Below the pieces are notes generated by a model that did not search any database, was not told the origin of the DNA, and saw only the letters and a program-made list of their open reading frames with translations. A stretch of 64,000 nucleotides of DNA from JABCPE02 sp963530615 (GTDB lineage Bacteria > Bacteroidota > Bacteroidia > Flavobacteriales > Weeksellaceae), in contig CAUSDX010000002.1 of NCBI GenBank assembly GCA_963530615.1, positions 147,151 to 211,150 on the forward strand. Reading direction: 5' to 3'. This document shows, one piece after another, positions 8,523 through 17,589 of this stretch (its first letter is position 1; each line of letters begins with the position of its first letter). The translations under genes were made by a program, and so were the position numbers.

Positions 8523-9512
8523 ATGAAAGTTGCTGTAGTAGGAGTTACTGGTATGGTAGGTCAGATTATGCTTAAAGTTTTGGAAGAAAGAAATTTCCCT
8601 ATAACGGAGTTAATCCCCGTAGCCTCAGAAAAATCTATCGGAAAGAAGATAAGTTTTAAGGGTAAAGAATGTTCTGTAGTGTCAATACAAGAAGCTATTG
8701 TGAAAAGACCTAATGTCGCATTGTTTTCTGCGGGGGGTAGCACTTCTTTGGGATTTGCACCTAAATTTGCAGAAGTGGGTACAACGGTGATAGATAATTC
8801 TTCTGCGTGGAGAATGGATTCAACTAAAAAACTAGTGGTGCCAGAGATTAATGCTCATGTTTTAACTAAAGAAGATAAAATCATAGCGAATCCGAATTGC
8901 TCTACCATTCAATTAGTGATGGTACTTAATCCTTTGCATCAAAAATATGGGATAAAGAGAGTGGTGGTTTCCACATATCAGTCAGTTACGGGAACAGGAA
9001 AAGATGCTGTAAATCAATTAAATGCTGAAATAAAAGGAGAGAACTGTGAAAAAGTTTATCCTTATCAAATCTTCAAAAATGCTTTACCGCAATGTGATGT
9101 TTTCGCAGAAGATGATTACACAAAAGAGGAGCTGAAACTCATGAATGAGCCTAAAAAAATAATGAATGATAAGAGCTTGAAAATATCAGCAACGGCAGTG
9201 CGAGTTCCTGTTCAAGGAGGGCATTCTGAAAGTGTAAACATAGAATTTGATAAAGATTTTGATTTAGAAGAGGTTAAATTTATTTTAGCGAATACTTCTG
9301 GTATTATTCTACAAGATGATGTATCTCAAAAACAATATCCTATGCCTTTTTATTGTGAGGGAAAAGATGAGGTTTTTGTGGGAAGGATTAGAAGGGATTA
9401 TTCTCAACCTAATACTTTGAATTGCTGGATAGTAGCAGATAATTTGAGAAAAGGGGCAGCTACGAATGCCGTTCAGATAGCGGAATATTTGGTGGAAAAT
9501 CAATTAGTATAG
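8523..9512 (+). CDS. asd: Aspartate-semialdehyde dehydrogenase
   Basis: Reduces aspartyl phosphate to aspartate semialdehyde with NADPH, the branch point to lysine/diaminopimelate, threonine and methionine. The start is set at MKVAVVG (8523), because an upstream in-frame ATG at 8478 would put 15 unrelated residues before the Rossmann motif GVTGMVG (7-13) and overlap the preceding gene. From this start the protein has 329 residues. NPNCSTIQ (123-130) carries the catalytic cysteine C126. The substrate-binding segment STYQSVTGTG and the later RVPVQGGHSE with the catalytic histidine are intact. The CDF gene starts 24 bases downstream. Confidence 0.95.
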   Translation: MKVAVVGVTGMVGQIMLKVLEERNFPITELIPVASEKSIGKKISFKGKECSVVSIQEAIVKRPNVALFSAGGSTSLGFAPKFAEVGTTVIDNSSAWRMDSTKKLVVPEINAHVLTKEDKIIANPNCSTIQLVMVLNPLHQKYGIKRVVVSTYQSVTGTGKDAVNQLNAEIKGENCEKVYPYQIFKNALPQCDVFAEDDYTKEELKLMNEPKKIMNDKSLKISATAVRVPVQGGHSESVNIEFDKDFDLEEVKFILANTSGIILQDDVSQKQYPMPFYCEGKDEVFVGRIRRDYSQPNTLNCWIVADNLRKGAATNAVQIAEYLVENQLV

Positions 9513-9536
9513 GGGGAAGTTTCTTTAGCTTATAAG

Positions 9537-10532
9537 ATGAATATTTTAGGGAAATCAAGGTTTGCTTTTCAGCGGAGTATAGCAATTATTGGAGTATTTT
9601 TATTCGTGGGGAAACTATTAGCATGGTATCTCACAAGCTCTGATGCGGTATATTCTGATGCAATGGAGAGCATTGTAAATGTGATTAGTGCATTTATGGG
9701 CTTGTATTCTCTTTATTTGGCTGCAAAGCCAAGAGATGAAGATCATCCTTATGGTCATGGGAAAATAGAATTTGTAACTTCTGGGGTAGAGGGAGTGATG
9801 ATTGTTTTCGCAGGAGTAATGATTGTTATTGAAGCCATAAATAGTTTGTTGAACCAAAATCAATTGAAAGATTTAGATTGGGGAATTGCAATCGTTTTAG
9901 TTGTAGGATTGATAAATTATTATATAGGGTATCTTTCAGTAAAAAAAGGTAAAAGAGATAATTCATTGGTTTTGATTTCATCAGGAAAGCATTTGCAATC
10001 AGATACTTATACTACTTTTGGGGTTGTTTTTAGTTTGGTTTTGGTATATTTTACCCAATGGTATTGGTTAGATGCTGTGGTAGCATTGGGTTTCGGTGGG
10101 TATATCATAGTGGTTGGTGGTAAAATTATCAGAACTGCATTGAAGGGAGTAATGGATGAAGCCGACGAAAATATTTTAGAGCAAATAGCTTCTATTTTAG
10201 AATTTCACAGAGTCCCCGAATGGATAGATGTTCATAATATGAAGGTGCAGCAGTTTGGTTCTCATCTGCATATAGATGCTCATATTACAATGCCTTGGTA
10301 TAGAACGCTTAAAGAGTCTCATGATGAGTTAGGAAAATTAATGCAATTACTTGCTGAAAAGACTAATCGTAGTATTGAGTTTAACTTTCATATGGATGAT
10401 TGTAAGGCTTATTCATGTAAAATTTGTGAAGTGAACTGTGAAAGTAGAAAGGCTCCATTCCAAAGAAAAGTAAAATGGAATGTGAAGAATATTTCTCAAC
10501 TCCAAAAACATCAGATCATGGATGGTAATTAA
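9537..10532 (+). CDS. Cation diffusion facilitator family transporter
   Basis: An inner-membrane proton-coupled exporter of divalent metals (zinc, iron, manganese or cobalt; not decided by sequence). The protein has 331 residues with six helices in the first 200. YSDAMES (residues 40-46) and SGKHLQSD carry the transport-site residues in helices 2 and 5. HPYGHGKIE is the typical intracellular loop. The last 120 residues form the cytoplasmic ferredoxin-like domain, ending with an added tail containing CKAYSCKICEVNC, a cysteine-rich stretch that could bind metal. Convergent with the next gene, whose end overlaps by 4 bases. Confidence 0.9.
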   Translation: MNILGKSRFAFQRSIAIIGVFLFVGKLLAWYLTSSDAVYSDAMESIVNVISAFMGLYSLYLAAKPRDEDHPYGHGKIEFVTSGVEGVMIVFAGVMIVIEAINSLLNQNQLKDLDWGIAIVLVVGLINYYIGYLSVKKGKRDNSLVLISSGKHLQSDTYTTFGVVFSLVLVYFTQWYWLDAVVALGFGGYIIVVGGKIIRTALKGVMDEADENILEQIASILEFHRVPEWIDVHNMKVQQFGSHLHIDAHITMPWYRTLKESHDELGKLMQLLAEKTNRSIEFNFHMDDCKAYSCKICEVNCESRKAPFQRKVKWNVKNISQLQKHQIMDGN

Positions 10533-10969
10533 ATTGAATTATGATTCTGTTTTTTCTTTAAATAATAAAACATTGGAATAAGAACTAGTAAAGGTATAGG
10601 CTGAATGATAATTCTCCGAATATAAAAGGTAAATAATTCTCCAAATTCAAAATGAGAGTAAAGACAATACAGATAAATAGGGAAGAAAAATATAAAAGAT
10701 AGAATAATAAGTCCTCCTGTTTGTATGGTCCATTTTTTGTTTAGAAATAAAAAATAAATCACTCCTAAAGAAAAAATAAGATTAAGTAAGAATCTTAAAA
10801 TATGACTAAAAATGATTTTCCCCCAATCAAAACTGGGAAATTTTTCCTGTTGAATATTACTTTTGAAAAAATCTAAAAAAGGGTCATAAAAAATTTGATT
10901 TTCTACCATTCTCACTCCAATTAGGCAGAAAGTAAAAATGAACACAAAAATCCATTGCAAATATTTCAT
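10529..10969 (-). CDS. Exosortase F-associated membrane protein
   Basis: A membrane protein of 146 residues with about four hydrophobic helices. Its start codon overlaps the stop of the exosortase gene in an ATGA arrangement, so the two are translationally coupled. A protein of this size and topology directly after xrtF is a known flavobacterial partner family (exosortase F system-associated). The assignment rests on this neighbour and length rather than on a motif. Residues around 15-40 (RMVENQIFYDPFLDFFK) would form the first periplasmic loop. Confidence 0.65.
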   Translation of the reverse strand: MKYLQWIFVFIFTFCLIGVRMVENQIFYDPFLDFFKSNIQQEKFPSFDWGKIIFSHILRFLLNLIFSLGVIYFLFLNKKWTIQTGGLIILSFIFFFPIYLYCLYSHFEFGELFTFYIRRIIIQPIPLLVLIPMFYYLKKKQNHNSI

Positions 10970-11490
10970 CTTTTCAGTACAAAAAATTTAATCCAAATAA
11001 TCCAAAGTAAAACAACAGCACCGTAGATTATTGCAGGGAAGAAATAATCGTGGCTCATATCTGCATATTTATCAGGAAGTTCTAAAATTACAATATTAAT
11101 AATAGCAATTCTCAAAATATTAATGATATAGAGGAAAATCAGTCCTCCCAAAGAAAACCAAAATGTTTTAATACCCTGATAAAAAGCAAAAATAAATGCC
11201 AAAAATAAAATCATAATAGAAATAGCATTACAACCTTCTATCATTACTGTGGGCCATATTTTGTTGATATAGAAGTAAATGCCTTCTTTGGCTTTACCAT
11301 CTATTAATTGAGTAGGGTAACCAGTTTCACGAAGGCAATAAGCAGATTGCTCAGCAATAATCCTAGTGATAGGGTCTGCAGCAACATCAGAATATGCATT
11401 AAGATAAAGTTGATACAGAGCTATAAGCCCAAAGTAGATTCCCAAAAACCTACCAAGTAATAATAAAATAGGTTTCAATTCTTTTAACAT
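10966..11490 (-). CDS. xrtF: Exosortase family protein XrtF
   Basis: Exosortases are polytopic inner-membrane cysteine proteases/transpeptidases, thought to process proteins with a C-terminal sorting helix. The start is taken at MLKELKPILL (11490). A longer frame from a TTG at 11526 would begin upstream of the promoter box. From this start there are 174 residues and about five or six helices. The triad is visible: cysteine in EGCNAIS, arginine in INILRI, and histidine in MSHDYFFP. It is about the length expected for the short XrtF type. No substrate with a matching C-terminal signal was noticed in this window. Confidence 0.85.
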   Translation of the reverse strand: MLKELKPILLLLGRFLGIYFGLIALYQLYLNAYSDVAADPITRIIAEQSAYCLRETGYPTQLIDGKAKEGIYFYINKIWPTVMIEGCNAISIMILFLAFIFAFYQGIKTFWFSLGGLIFLYIINILRIAIINIVILELPDKYADMSHDYFFPAIIYGAVVLLWIIWIKFFVLKR

Positions 11491-11495
11491 GAAAG

Positions 11496-11527
11496 CAAAG
11501 TTATTGATTTTTAATCTTTGAGCCAAA
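11496..11527 (-). promoter_or_regulatory. xrtF promoter, probably leaderless
   Basis: On the minus strand TTTG (plus 11524-11527), 20 bases, then TAACTTTG (plus 11496-11503): a full match to the Bacteroidetes promoter consensus. Only 5 bases separate the box from the ATG at 11490, so transcription should begin at or near the start codon. Confidence 0.75.
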
Positions 11528-11553
11528 TTATGATATGTTGATTTAATTTTTTA

Positions 11554-11561
11554 TATCTTTG
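11554..11561 (+). promoter_or_regulatory. -7 box for the PASTA-rluD-porP operon
   Basis: TATCTTTG matches TAnnTTTG, 19 bases before the ATG at 11581. Confidence 0.65.
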
Positions 11562-11580
11562 CTCATGTTTATAATTTGCG

Positions 11581-12549
11581 ATGATTATGTTTAAATCGTT
11601 TTTTAATTGGAAAGTAGGAGTTAATATATTGATAGTGGTCTGTCTCTTCGTTGGGCTGATATGGGGAACTTTCAGATGGTTAGAATATCATACGAATCAT
11701 GGTAAAGAAGTTCCTGTTCCAAATGTAGTAGATATGCCTATTCATCAAGCAGTGAAAGTTTTGGAGGATATGGGGCTGACTGTGGAGGTAGATAGTTTTA
11801 AATATGAACCTAAATATAAGCCTTTTCAGGTTTTACAAATTTATCCATCTGCGGGTTCTAGGGTTAAAGAGGGGAGAGCTATCATGTTAAAGGTTAACCC
11901 TAAAACTTGGGCTAAAGTGGAGGTTCCTGATATATTAGATAAATATAAAGGTTTGGCTTATAGTAGATTAGAGCTTGTAGGTTTGAAAGTAGGTGATACT
12001 ATTTATGAGCCAAATATACAGAAAGATGCGGTTATTCGTATGTTATTTGAAGGGCGAGAAGTAAGACCAGGAACTTTGTTGCCGAAGTTTTCGGTGGTTG
12101 ATTTAGTGATTGGTTCAGGACCGATGAGAAATATTGCTGTACCAAATTTAGTAGGGTTAAGTGTGAGAGAGGCAAGAGAAATTATTAGAAAACATCGTTT
12201 TGAAATAGGTCTTATAAAGTTTGATGATGGAGAAGATGAAGAAGCAATTATTTATTACCAAGACCCTGATAGAGGAGCTTTTAGAGACCAAGGAATGCAA
12301 ATAGATATTTGGGCGAGTAGAAAAACACCAGCAGAGATGATGAATAAAATTAAAGAATTAGATAAAATTTATCGCAAATATGAAGCAGTGGAGGAAGATG
12401 CTTTTGATTATTCTATTGAGGAAATTAAACCAGCAGAACCAGTAAAAACAGAAAAATCATCTAATACAGTTCCAATATCGGAAAAGGAGAAAAAGCTACC
12501 CGTATCATCAGAAGAAAAAACAAAGGTCAATAAAGTAGTTATAGAATAA
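11581..12549 (+). CDS. Membrane-anchored PASTA-domain protein
   Basis: A single-pass inner-membrane protein of 322 residues. One N-terminal helix (about 13-33) precedes three periplasmic PASTA repeats near 43-107, 112-178 and 183-253, each opening with a V-P-[ND] type motif (VPNVVDM, VPDILDK, VPNLVGL). A charged, low-complexity tail follows. PASTA domains bind peptidoglycan fragments. In Firmicutes and Actinobacteria they belong to Ser/Thr kinases or penicillin-binding proteins, but no catalytic domain is present here. Stand-alone PASTA proteins before rluD are common in Flavobacteriia. Their role is not known to me; cell-wall sensing or scaffolding is an inference. Confidence 0.9.
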   Translation: MIMFKSFFNWKVGVNILIVVCLFVGLIWGTFRWLEYHTNHGKEVPVPNVVDMPIHQAVKVLEDMGLTVEVDSFKYEPKYKPFQVLQIYPSAGSRVKEGRAIMLKVNPKTWAKVEVPDILDKYKGLAYSRLELVGLKVGDTIYEPNIQKDAVIRMLFEGREVRPGTLLPKFSVVDLVIGSGPMRNIAVPNLVGLSVREAREIIRKHRFEIGLIKFDDGEDEEAIIYYQDPDRGAFRDQGMQIDIWASRKTPAEMMNKIKELDKIYRKYEAVEEDAFDYSIEEIKPAEPVKTEKSSNTVPISEKEKKLPVSSEEKTKVNKVVIE

Positions 12550-12577
12550 TTACTTAATTAAGATAATTCCTTATAAT

Positions 12578-13633
12578 ATGGATGTATTTTTAGAAGATAT
12601 AGAGTTGTTAGAGGGGCAACATGATGATAGTGAAGAACATGATGGGCTGTATGAACATCTAAACATTGTTGTTGATAAAAGTCAAGAGCCGTTGAGGATT
12701 GACAAGTTTTTGTTAATTTTCAGACAAAATTCCTCCCGAAATAAAATTTCGCAGACTTGCCGTGCAGGTAATGTTGTCGTGAATGGAGTGTCTGTGAAAC
12801 AAAATTATAGAGTAAAACCAGGCGATCAAATATCGGTATTGTTGACTCATCCACCAAGGGAGAATGTGATAGTTCCGCAAGATATTCCTATTAATATTGT
12901 TTATGAAGATGAAGATGTTTTGGTGATTGATAAAGAGGCAGGTATGGTAGTACATCCAGGATTTGGAAATTGGGAAGGAACATTAGTTAATGCTGTGGCG
13001 TATCATTTTGAAAAAAATGGACTTAAAACTGATTTAGACCGAGTGGGGCTTGTTCATAGAATTGATAAAGATACTTCGGGGCTTTTAGTTATTGCTAAAA
13101 ATGAATATGCGATGAGTTTTTTAGCAAAACAATTTTTTGAAAGGACAACTAAAAGGCTCTATTGGGCATTTGTATGGGGTAATTTACCTGATGATATGGG
13201 GACTATTCGTGGGAATATCGGTAGAGATCAAAAGAACCGAATGCAGATGGCAGTCTATGCAGATGGCAGTCAAGGGAAACATGCGGTAACTCACTATCGT
13301 GTTTTAGAGCGTTTTCGATATATGACTTGGGTAGAATGTAAATTGGAAACAGGGAGAACACACCAAATTAGGGCTCATTTTAGACATATAGGGCATACTT
13401 TATTTAATGATGAAAGGTATGAAGGACATATTCCTTTAAGAGGGCAAAATTTACCAAAATATAAGCAGTTTATTCAAAATGTATTTAATATATTGCCACG
13501 CCATGCTTTGCATGCTCATACATTAGGGTTTGTTCATCCAACGACTAAAAAAGAAATGTATTTTGAAAGCCCTATGCCGAAGGATATGCGAGATGCGGTG
13601 GAAAAATGGCGGAATTATTTAGCGAATAACTAA
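12578..13633 (+). CDS. rluD: 23S rRNA pseudouridine synthase, RluD type
   Basis: Isomerises uridine to pseudouridine in rRNA; RluD modifies helix 69 of 23S rRNA. The protein has 351 residues. An S4 RNA-binding domain spans about 38-98. The catalytic core follows, with HRIDKDTSGLLV (160-171) and D163 as the catalytic aspartate. ETGRTHQIRAHF is the second conserved motif, and the domain ends with LHAHTLGF. It follows the PASTA gene by 28 bases and precedes porP by 24, so all three are likely one operon. The exact target uridines are inferred from family membership. Confidence 0.92.
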   Translation: MDVFLEDIELLEGQHDDSEEHDGLYEHLNIVVDKSQEPLRIDKFLLIFRQNSSRNKISQTCRAGNVVVNGVSVKQNYRVKPGDQISVLLTHPPRENVIVPQDIPINIVYEDEDVLVIDKEAGMVVHPGFGNWEGTLVNAVAYHFEKNGLKTDLDRVGLVHRIDKDTSGLLVIAKNEYAMSFLAKQFFERTTKRLYWAFVWGNLPDDMGTIRGNIGRDQKNRMQMAVYADGSQGKHAVTHYRVLERFRYMTWVECKLETGRTHQIRAHFRHIGHTLFNDERYEGHIPLRGQNLPKYKQFIQNVFNILPRHALHAHTLGFVHPTTKKEMYFESPMPKDMRDAVEKWRNYLANN

Positions 13634-13657
13634 AAAATAGAATTTCTCTTAAAAACC

Positions 13658-14596
13658 ATGAAAAAAATAATTTTATTATTTGTAGTAATATTTGAATTAG
13701 GAGAGGCTCAGGAAACTTTGCCAATTTATCAGCAATATTTATTTGATGGAGAGTTTCTCTTTAACCCTGCTCATCTTGGGAAAACAGATGATTTTGTGTT
13801 AAATGCTAATTATCAAAAGCAGTTTTCAAAGTTAGAAGAATCACCGAATATACAAAGTCTTGGTGCTCATGCAAATGTTTTTGATAGAGTAGGAGCGGGA
13901 ATAACTCTCTTTCGGGATCAGAATGGTCCAGTTTCTTCTCATGGTTTTGGATTGGGAGCATCTTATTTTGTGCCATTGGGCGATGATGGAAGAAAAGATC
14001 AGTTTTCCTTTGGAACAGCTGTCAATTTTTATAATATGTCATTTGATTGGTCTAAAATTAATGCCTTAAACTTAAATGACCCACTTTTAGGAGGAAATAA
14101 CAGCATATTTTTGGTATATGCTAATTTAGGATTACAAGCGAGTTACCGTAATTTTTTTGCAGGAGTTTCTTTGGTAGACATTCCGTTGAAAGAAGATAGG
14201 GCTATTGTTAATGGGATAGAGCCTACACCGACTAAATTCTTTATTAATGGAGGTTATGACTGGCGAGTTTCCGAGGATAGATTTTCTTTCACACCTTCAT
14301 TTTTTCTAAATCTGAATACAAATTCTACAAGAATGTTAGATTTTAATCTATTGGCAAATATTCATAATGGAGATAATGTAGTGAGTTTAGGGGCTAGTTA
14401 TAGAACAGAAAATAATCATGTGGGTGGACAAAGATTAAGCCTTTCACCGATAATCAAATTTAGATTTAATCGTTTGACTTTTGGGGCAACTTATAATTTT
14501 GGTTTATCAAGGATACAGCAGTATGGAGGGAATAGTTTGATGATTAGTTTAGGAATAAATTTAGGGAATTTTATTAATCCAGATGGTATGAGATAA
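13658..14596 (+). CDS. PorP/SprF family type IX secretion system membrane protein
   Basis: An outer-membrane protein of 312 residues with a signal peptide (about 1-17, ending GEAQ). It begins the mature part with LPIYQQYLFDGEFLFNPAHLG, the typical PorP/SprF opening. The rest is predicted beta-barrel. PorP is linked to type IX secretion and gliding; SprF-like paralogs support secretion of particular large adhesins. No partner adhesin or other T9SS gene lies nearby, so this may be a paralog rather than the core PorP. It is last in the PASTA-rluD operon and a hairpin follows. Confidence 0.85.
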   Translation: MKKIILLFVVIFELGEAQETLPIYQQYLFDGEFLFNPAHLGKTDDFVLNANYQKQFSKLEESPNIQSLGAHANVFDRVGAGITLFRDQNGPVSSHGFGLGASYFVPLGDDGRKDQFSFGTAVNFYNMSFDWSKINALNLNDPLLGGNNSIFLVYANLGLQASYRNFFAGVSLVDIPLKEDRAIVNGIEPTPTKFFINGGYDWRVSEDRFSFTPSFFLNLNTNSTRMLDFNLLANIHNGDNVVSLGASYRTENNHVGGQRLSLSPIIKFRFNRLTFGATYNFGLSRIQQYGGNSLMISLGINLGNFINPDGMR

Positions 14597-14607
14597 TAAT
14601 AAAGAAA

Positions 14608-14634
14608 ATGCCTATCCTTTTCTGGATAGGCGTT
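14608..14634. terminator. Hairpin between convergent genes
   Basis: GCCTATCC (14610-14617) and GGATAGGC (14624-14631) form a perfect stem, extended by A-T and G-T pairs, in the short gap between porP and the PEP synthase gene. T-runs are modest on both sides; it may serve both genes. Confidence 0.65.
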
Positions 14635-14651
14635 CTTTATATTTATATAAA

Positions 14652-17369
14652 TTATTTTACAATTATTTCTCCAGTAGCAGTGTGGGTTGTTATTATTTGT
14701 TTTCCTTCTGGAGTTTCTCCTGTTACTCCAAGAAGAGCAGGGATTAGAGCATCAGGAGTTACAGAAAATTCCTCTATTCCTGCTTCTACTAGCCATTTTG
14801 CAAACTCAGGGTTAGTAGAAGGGAGGTTTCCGCAAAGACCTAAATGGAAGTTGGGTTTTTCTCTATTTCTTCGTTGTATTAATTTTTGGATACGGAATTG
14901 AAGATGTTCAATATGCCATGGCAAAATGTCTCCACCAGAGCGATCTAAACCAAATTCTAATTGAAGTAAATCATTGGAGCCTATTTGTCCGCCATCGGCT
15001 ACTTTGAAGAAATCTGCAGCACGAGAAATATTGACAGGTAGTTCAAACATCATTTGAAGAGGAATATCTATTCCGCTATCTTTCACTAATTTGGCTACAG
15101 CTTTCATTTCATCTGGCGTTCTTACGAAAGGCACTTCTATATGAATATTGGTGTATCCCATTTCATTGATAACATAGGCTAAAGCTTTGAGGTCTATTTT
15201 AAGAAATGCTTTTTGGTATGCTCCCAAGTATTTCCCCGCACCACGATCTCCGAGCATTGGGTTTTCTTCTACTGGTTCATAGGCTCTACCACCGAGTAAA
15301 TCAGCATGTTCATTAGTTTTGAAGTCGGGAAGCCTTACTACCATCGGTTCATTGATATCATCTGTATAATAAGGAGAAACGATACCTGCAATTTCTTTTG
15401 CTAATGATTTTACATACCATTCTATTGGGTCAAGATTTTTAGCCTCATTTTTGATGTATTTAATAACATCGTCAGCTGTTTTTAGGGCTTCTTCATGAGT
15501 CATTCGACCTTGGTGAACTAATTGTAAATAGTCTTCAGATAGAGTTTTATGGTTTATTACCGCCATTGGATGGACACGCAATTTAGCTGCGAGCATTTCC
15601 CAACGAACTAAACCAGAGCCTCTACCGATGTTTAGAGATGGAAAATAAGAACGCATACATACGGAGCGGGCTGTACTAGCATCAGAGATAATCAATCTAA
15701 TAGGAATAGGAGATGGTTTTAGTCCTTTTAATAAAGTTTCTGTGATTGTATACTGATGACGACCTCTGTAAAATGCAGGTGTGTCTCCTACACCATAATA
15801 AGTGATTAAATTTCCATCTAATAGAGCTTCTGGTACACCTTTTACAGAAACAGCACATGGAAGTCCGTGTTCTTTACACCATATTGGGGTGTGGTCATTT
15901 TTTCCTCCGCGAGTAGTTATACAAGCTACTGTCTGTTCCATAGAGGGTTCCATCCAAGGGTAAGTCATGGCAGTGACTAAAATAACACCAACTTTATCAC
16001 CATATTTTTCTAAAACTTCTTTTCTTTTCTGGTTAAATGTTTTTTCAAAAGATTTCTTGAAATCAATTCCTTCACCAAAAAGAGAAATAACCACCCCATG
16101 AGTAATACTAGGAATACCGGCATTAATACCTGTATCTTTTAAAAGAATAGTGTTTTTCAAGGAAGCTGTCTCTTCTCCGTCTTCATTGCGTCCATCGAGA
16201 CTGAATTTTTTATGAATAGGTTCATGTTTTAGAGTAGTGATGGCTCTTTGTTGGGTGATGATAATGGTATTCTGGGAGAAATTGATAGCGGCTTCTAAAT
16301 CACTTTCTAAGCTGTCTTTATCCAATTCTCGGAATAAATCCCCTAACAACATTCCTGTGGTTGCTAATGCCGTAGCAACTTCGTTTGGCATACATGCTTT
16401 TGTAGCGTTTTCTTCAGTGTTTTTGTGCCATTGTCCATCAAAATATTCTTGTTTTTCTCCCAATTTGAAATCAATGAGTCCATTTTTTTCTAATCTCAAA
16501 GGTCTTTTCGCAAAAATCCAAGAATCACTAGAAACACGCCCTGAAACAACAGCTTCACCAAGACCATAAGTGAAATTTATTTCTACGAAACCAGAATGAT
16601 TGCTTTGGGTATCAGCAGTAAATATAGTTCCTGCAATATCTATTTGGGGTTGCATATCCTGTACCATTACCGCAAAGGATAATGATGCTAAATCTTCCCC
16701 AAAGACTTGAGGAGCAGAGAATTGATAATGTAAAGCACCTCGATTAAATCGAGAAATGAAACAATCTTTGATGGAATTTAATACTTCTTCAAAGCCAAAT
16801 TGACGGAGTTTGGTAGAGTATTTTCCACTACCGCTAAATTCACCCCCATCTTCTGAAGGAGCTGTAGAACGCACTGCTCTAGGAGCATTAGGATTTTTCT
16901 TGTCGAGCCATTCAAAAGCAATTTTTACAGCTTCAATAAATTCATTAGAAAAATTTTCTTGTTTGATGAGGTTTTGGCATTCTTCTTCTGCTGAAGAGAA
17001 ACTTTCATTGTTTTGTAAATCTAAAACATCCCTATCCAAAAAGCCTTTTAATTGAGATAAAATTGGATTGATGAATAATTGATAAGCAAAGTCTGTTACT
17101 GCAAACTGATTTTCAGCGATAACTTTTAGAGGTAAATTTTTTAATTGATGTATAATGTCTCGGGATTTTTTAGACATATTTTCATCGAGACCATTAAGCT
17201 TTCTAAAAATATCAGCTTGTTTAGCGGATTTTCCTCCTACCCATTCTTTATTGAGAATATTAGGATTAAAGGTTGTAACAATCCAAGGAGCGTCGGCACT
17301 TCCTCCAGCCCATAACAAATTTCCTTTTTCATCAAGTTGATGAGCTACATTAAGCATTTCTTTTTTCAT
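14652..17369 (-). CDS. PEP synthase-like PEP-utilising enzyme
   Basis: Resembles phosphoenolpyruvate synthase, which makes PEP from pyruvate and ATP via a phosphohistidine. The protein has 905 residues in three domains. The ATP/pyruvate-binding domain contains RSTAPSEDG (167-175). The swivelling domain has GGKNDHTP with the presumed catalytic histidine H493. The C-terminal TIM barrel has NPMLGDRG and GLCGNLPS with C846. Order and length fit the family. Standard enzymes read TCHAA around the histidine, so NDHTP is a divergent active-site loop and the substrate could differ. A gluconeogenic role is likely but not proven. It is transcribed alone from a promoter about 80 bases upstream. Confidence 0.8.
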   Translation of the reverse strand: MKKEMLNVAHQLDEKGNLLWAGGSADAPWIVTTFNPNILNKEWVGGKSAKQADIFRKLNGLDENMSKKSRDIIHQLKNLPLKVIAENQFAVTDFAYQLFINPILSQLKGFLDRDVLDLQNNESFSSAEEECQNLIKQENFSNEFIEAVKIAFEWLDKKNPNAPRAVRSTAPSEDGGEFSGSGKYSTKLRQFGFEEVLNSIKDCFISRFNRGALHYQFSAPQVFGEDLASLSFAVMVQDMQPQIDIAGTIFTADTQSNHSGFVEINFTYGLGEAVVSGRVSSDSWIFAKRPLRLEKNGLIDFKLGEKQEYFDGQWHKNTEENATKACMPNEVATALATTGMLLGDLFRELDKDSLESDLEAAINFSQNTIIITQQRAITTLKHEPIHKKFSLDGRNEDGEETASLKNTILLKDTGINAGIPSITHGVVISLFGEGIDFKKSFEKTFNQKRKEVLEKYGDKVGVILVTAMTYPWMEPSMEQTVACITTRGGKNDHTPIWCKEHGLPCAVSVKGVPEALLDGNLITYYGVGDTPAFYRGRHQYTITETLLKGLKPSPIPIRLIISDASTARSVCMRSYFPSLNIGRGSGLVRWEMLAAKLRVHPMAVINHKTLSEDYLQLVHQGRMTHEEALKTADDVIKYIKNEAKNLDPIEWYVKSLAKEIAGIVSPYYTDDINEPMVVRLPDFKTNEHADLLGGRAYEPVEENPMLGDRGAGKYLGAYQKAFLKIDLKALAYVINEMGYTNIHIEVPFVRTPDEMKAVAKLVKDSGIDIPLQMMFELPVNISRAADFFKVADGGQIGSNDLLQLEFGLDRSGGDILPWHIEHLQFRIQKLIQRRNREKPNFHLGLCGNLPSTNPEFAKWLVEAGIEEFSVTPDALIPALLGVTGETPEGKQIITTHTATGEIIVK

Positions 17370-17449
17370 TTTTTTAGATAATTAAACTTTTGAACTAATA
17401 ATATTTTTATAGATTCTTATACAATCAAAAAAGAATTTGATTATTTCAT

Positions 17450-17457
17450 CAAAGGTA
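17450..17457 (-). promoter_or_regulatory. -7 box for the PEP synthase-like gene
   Basis: Minus-strand TACCTTTG matches TAnnTTTG, leaving a leader of about 75-80 bases before the ATG at 17369. The leader is AT-rich with no clear structure. Confidence 0.55.
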
Positions 17458-17504
17458 TGTAGAAAAAGCTGAAAAAATTATTTTTTATATAACAAAAAAA
17501 GTTA

Positions 17505-17512
17505 TAAATTTG
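17505..17512 (+). promoter_or_regulatory. -7 box for hemW
   Basis: TAAATTTG matches the consensus on the plus strand, 77 bases before the ATG at 17590 and divergent from the promoter at 17450. Confidence 0.5.
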
Positions 17513-17589
17513 AAGTTCGCAAAAAGGTATACTATTCCGTTTGGGGACTGTATAATGAGAAGTCTTGTTTTTTCAAGATAGTTTTATCT

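Noticed and set aside
16237..16569. Plus-strand reading frame inside the PEP synthase-like gene
   Set aside because: Fully antisense to an intact conserved domain; no promoter and no family resemblance.
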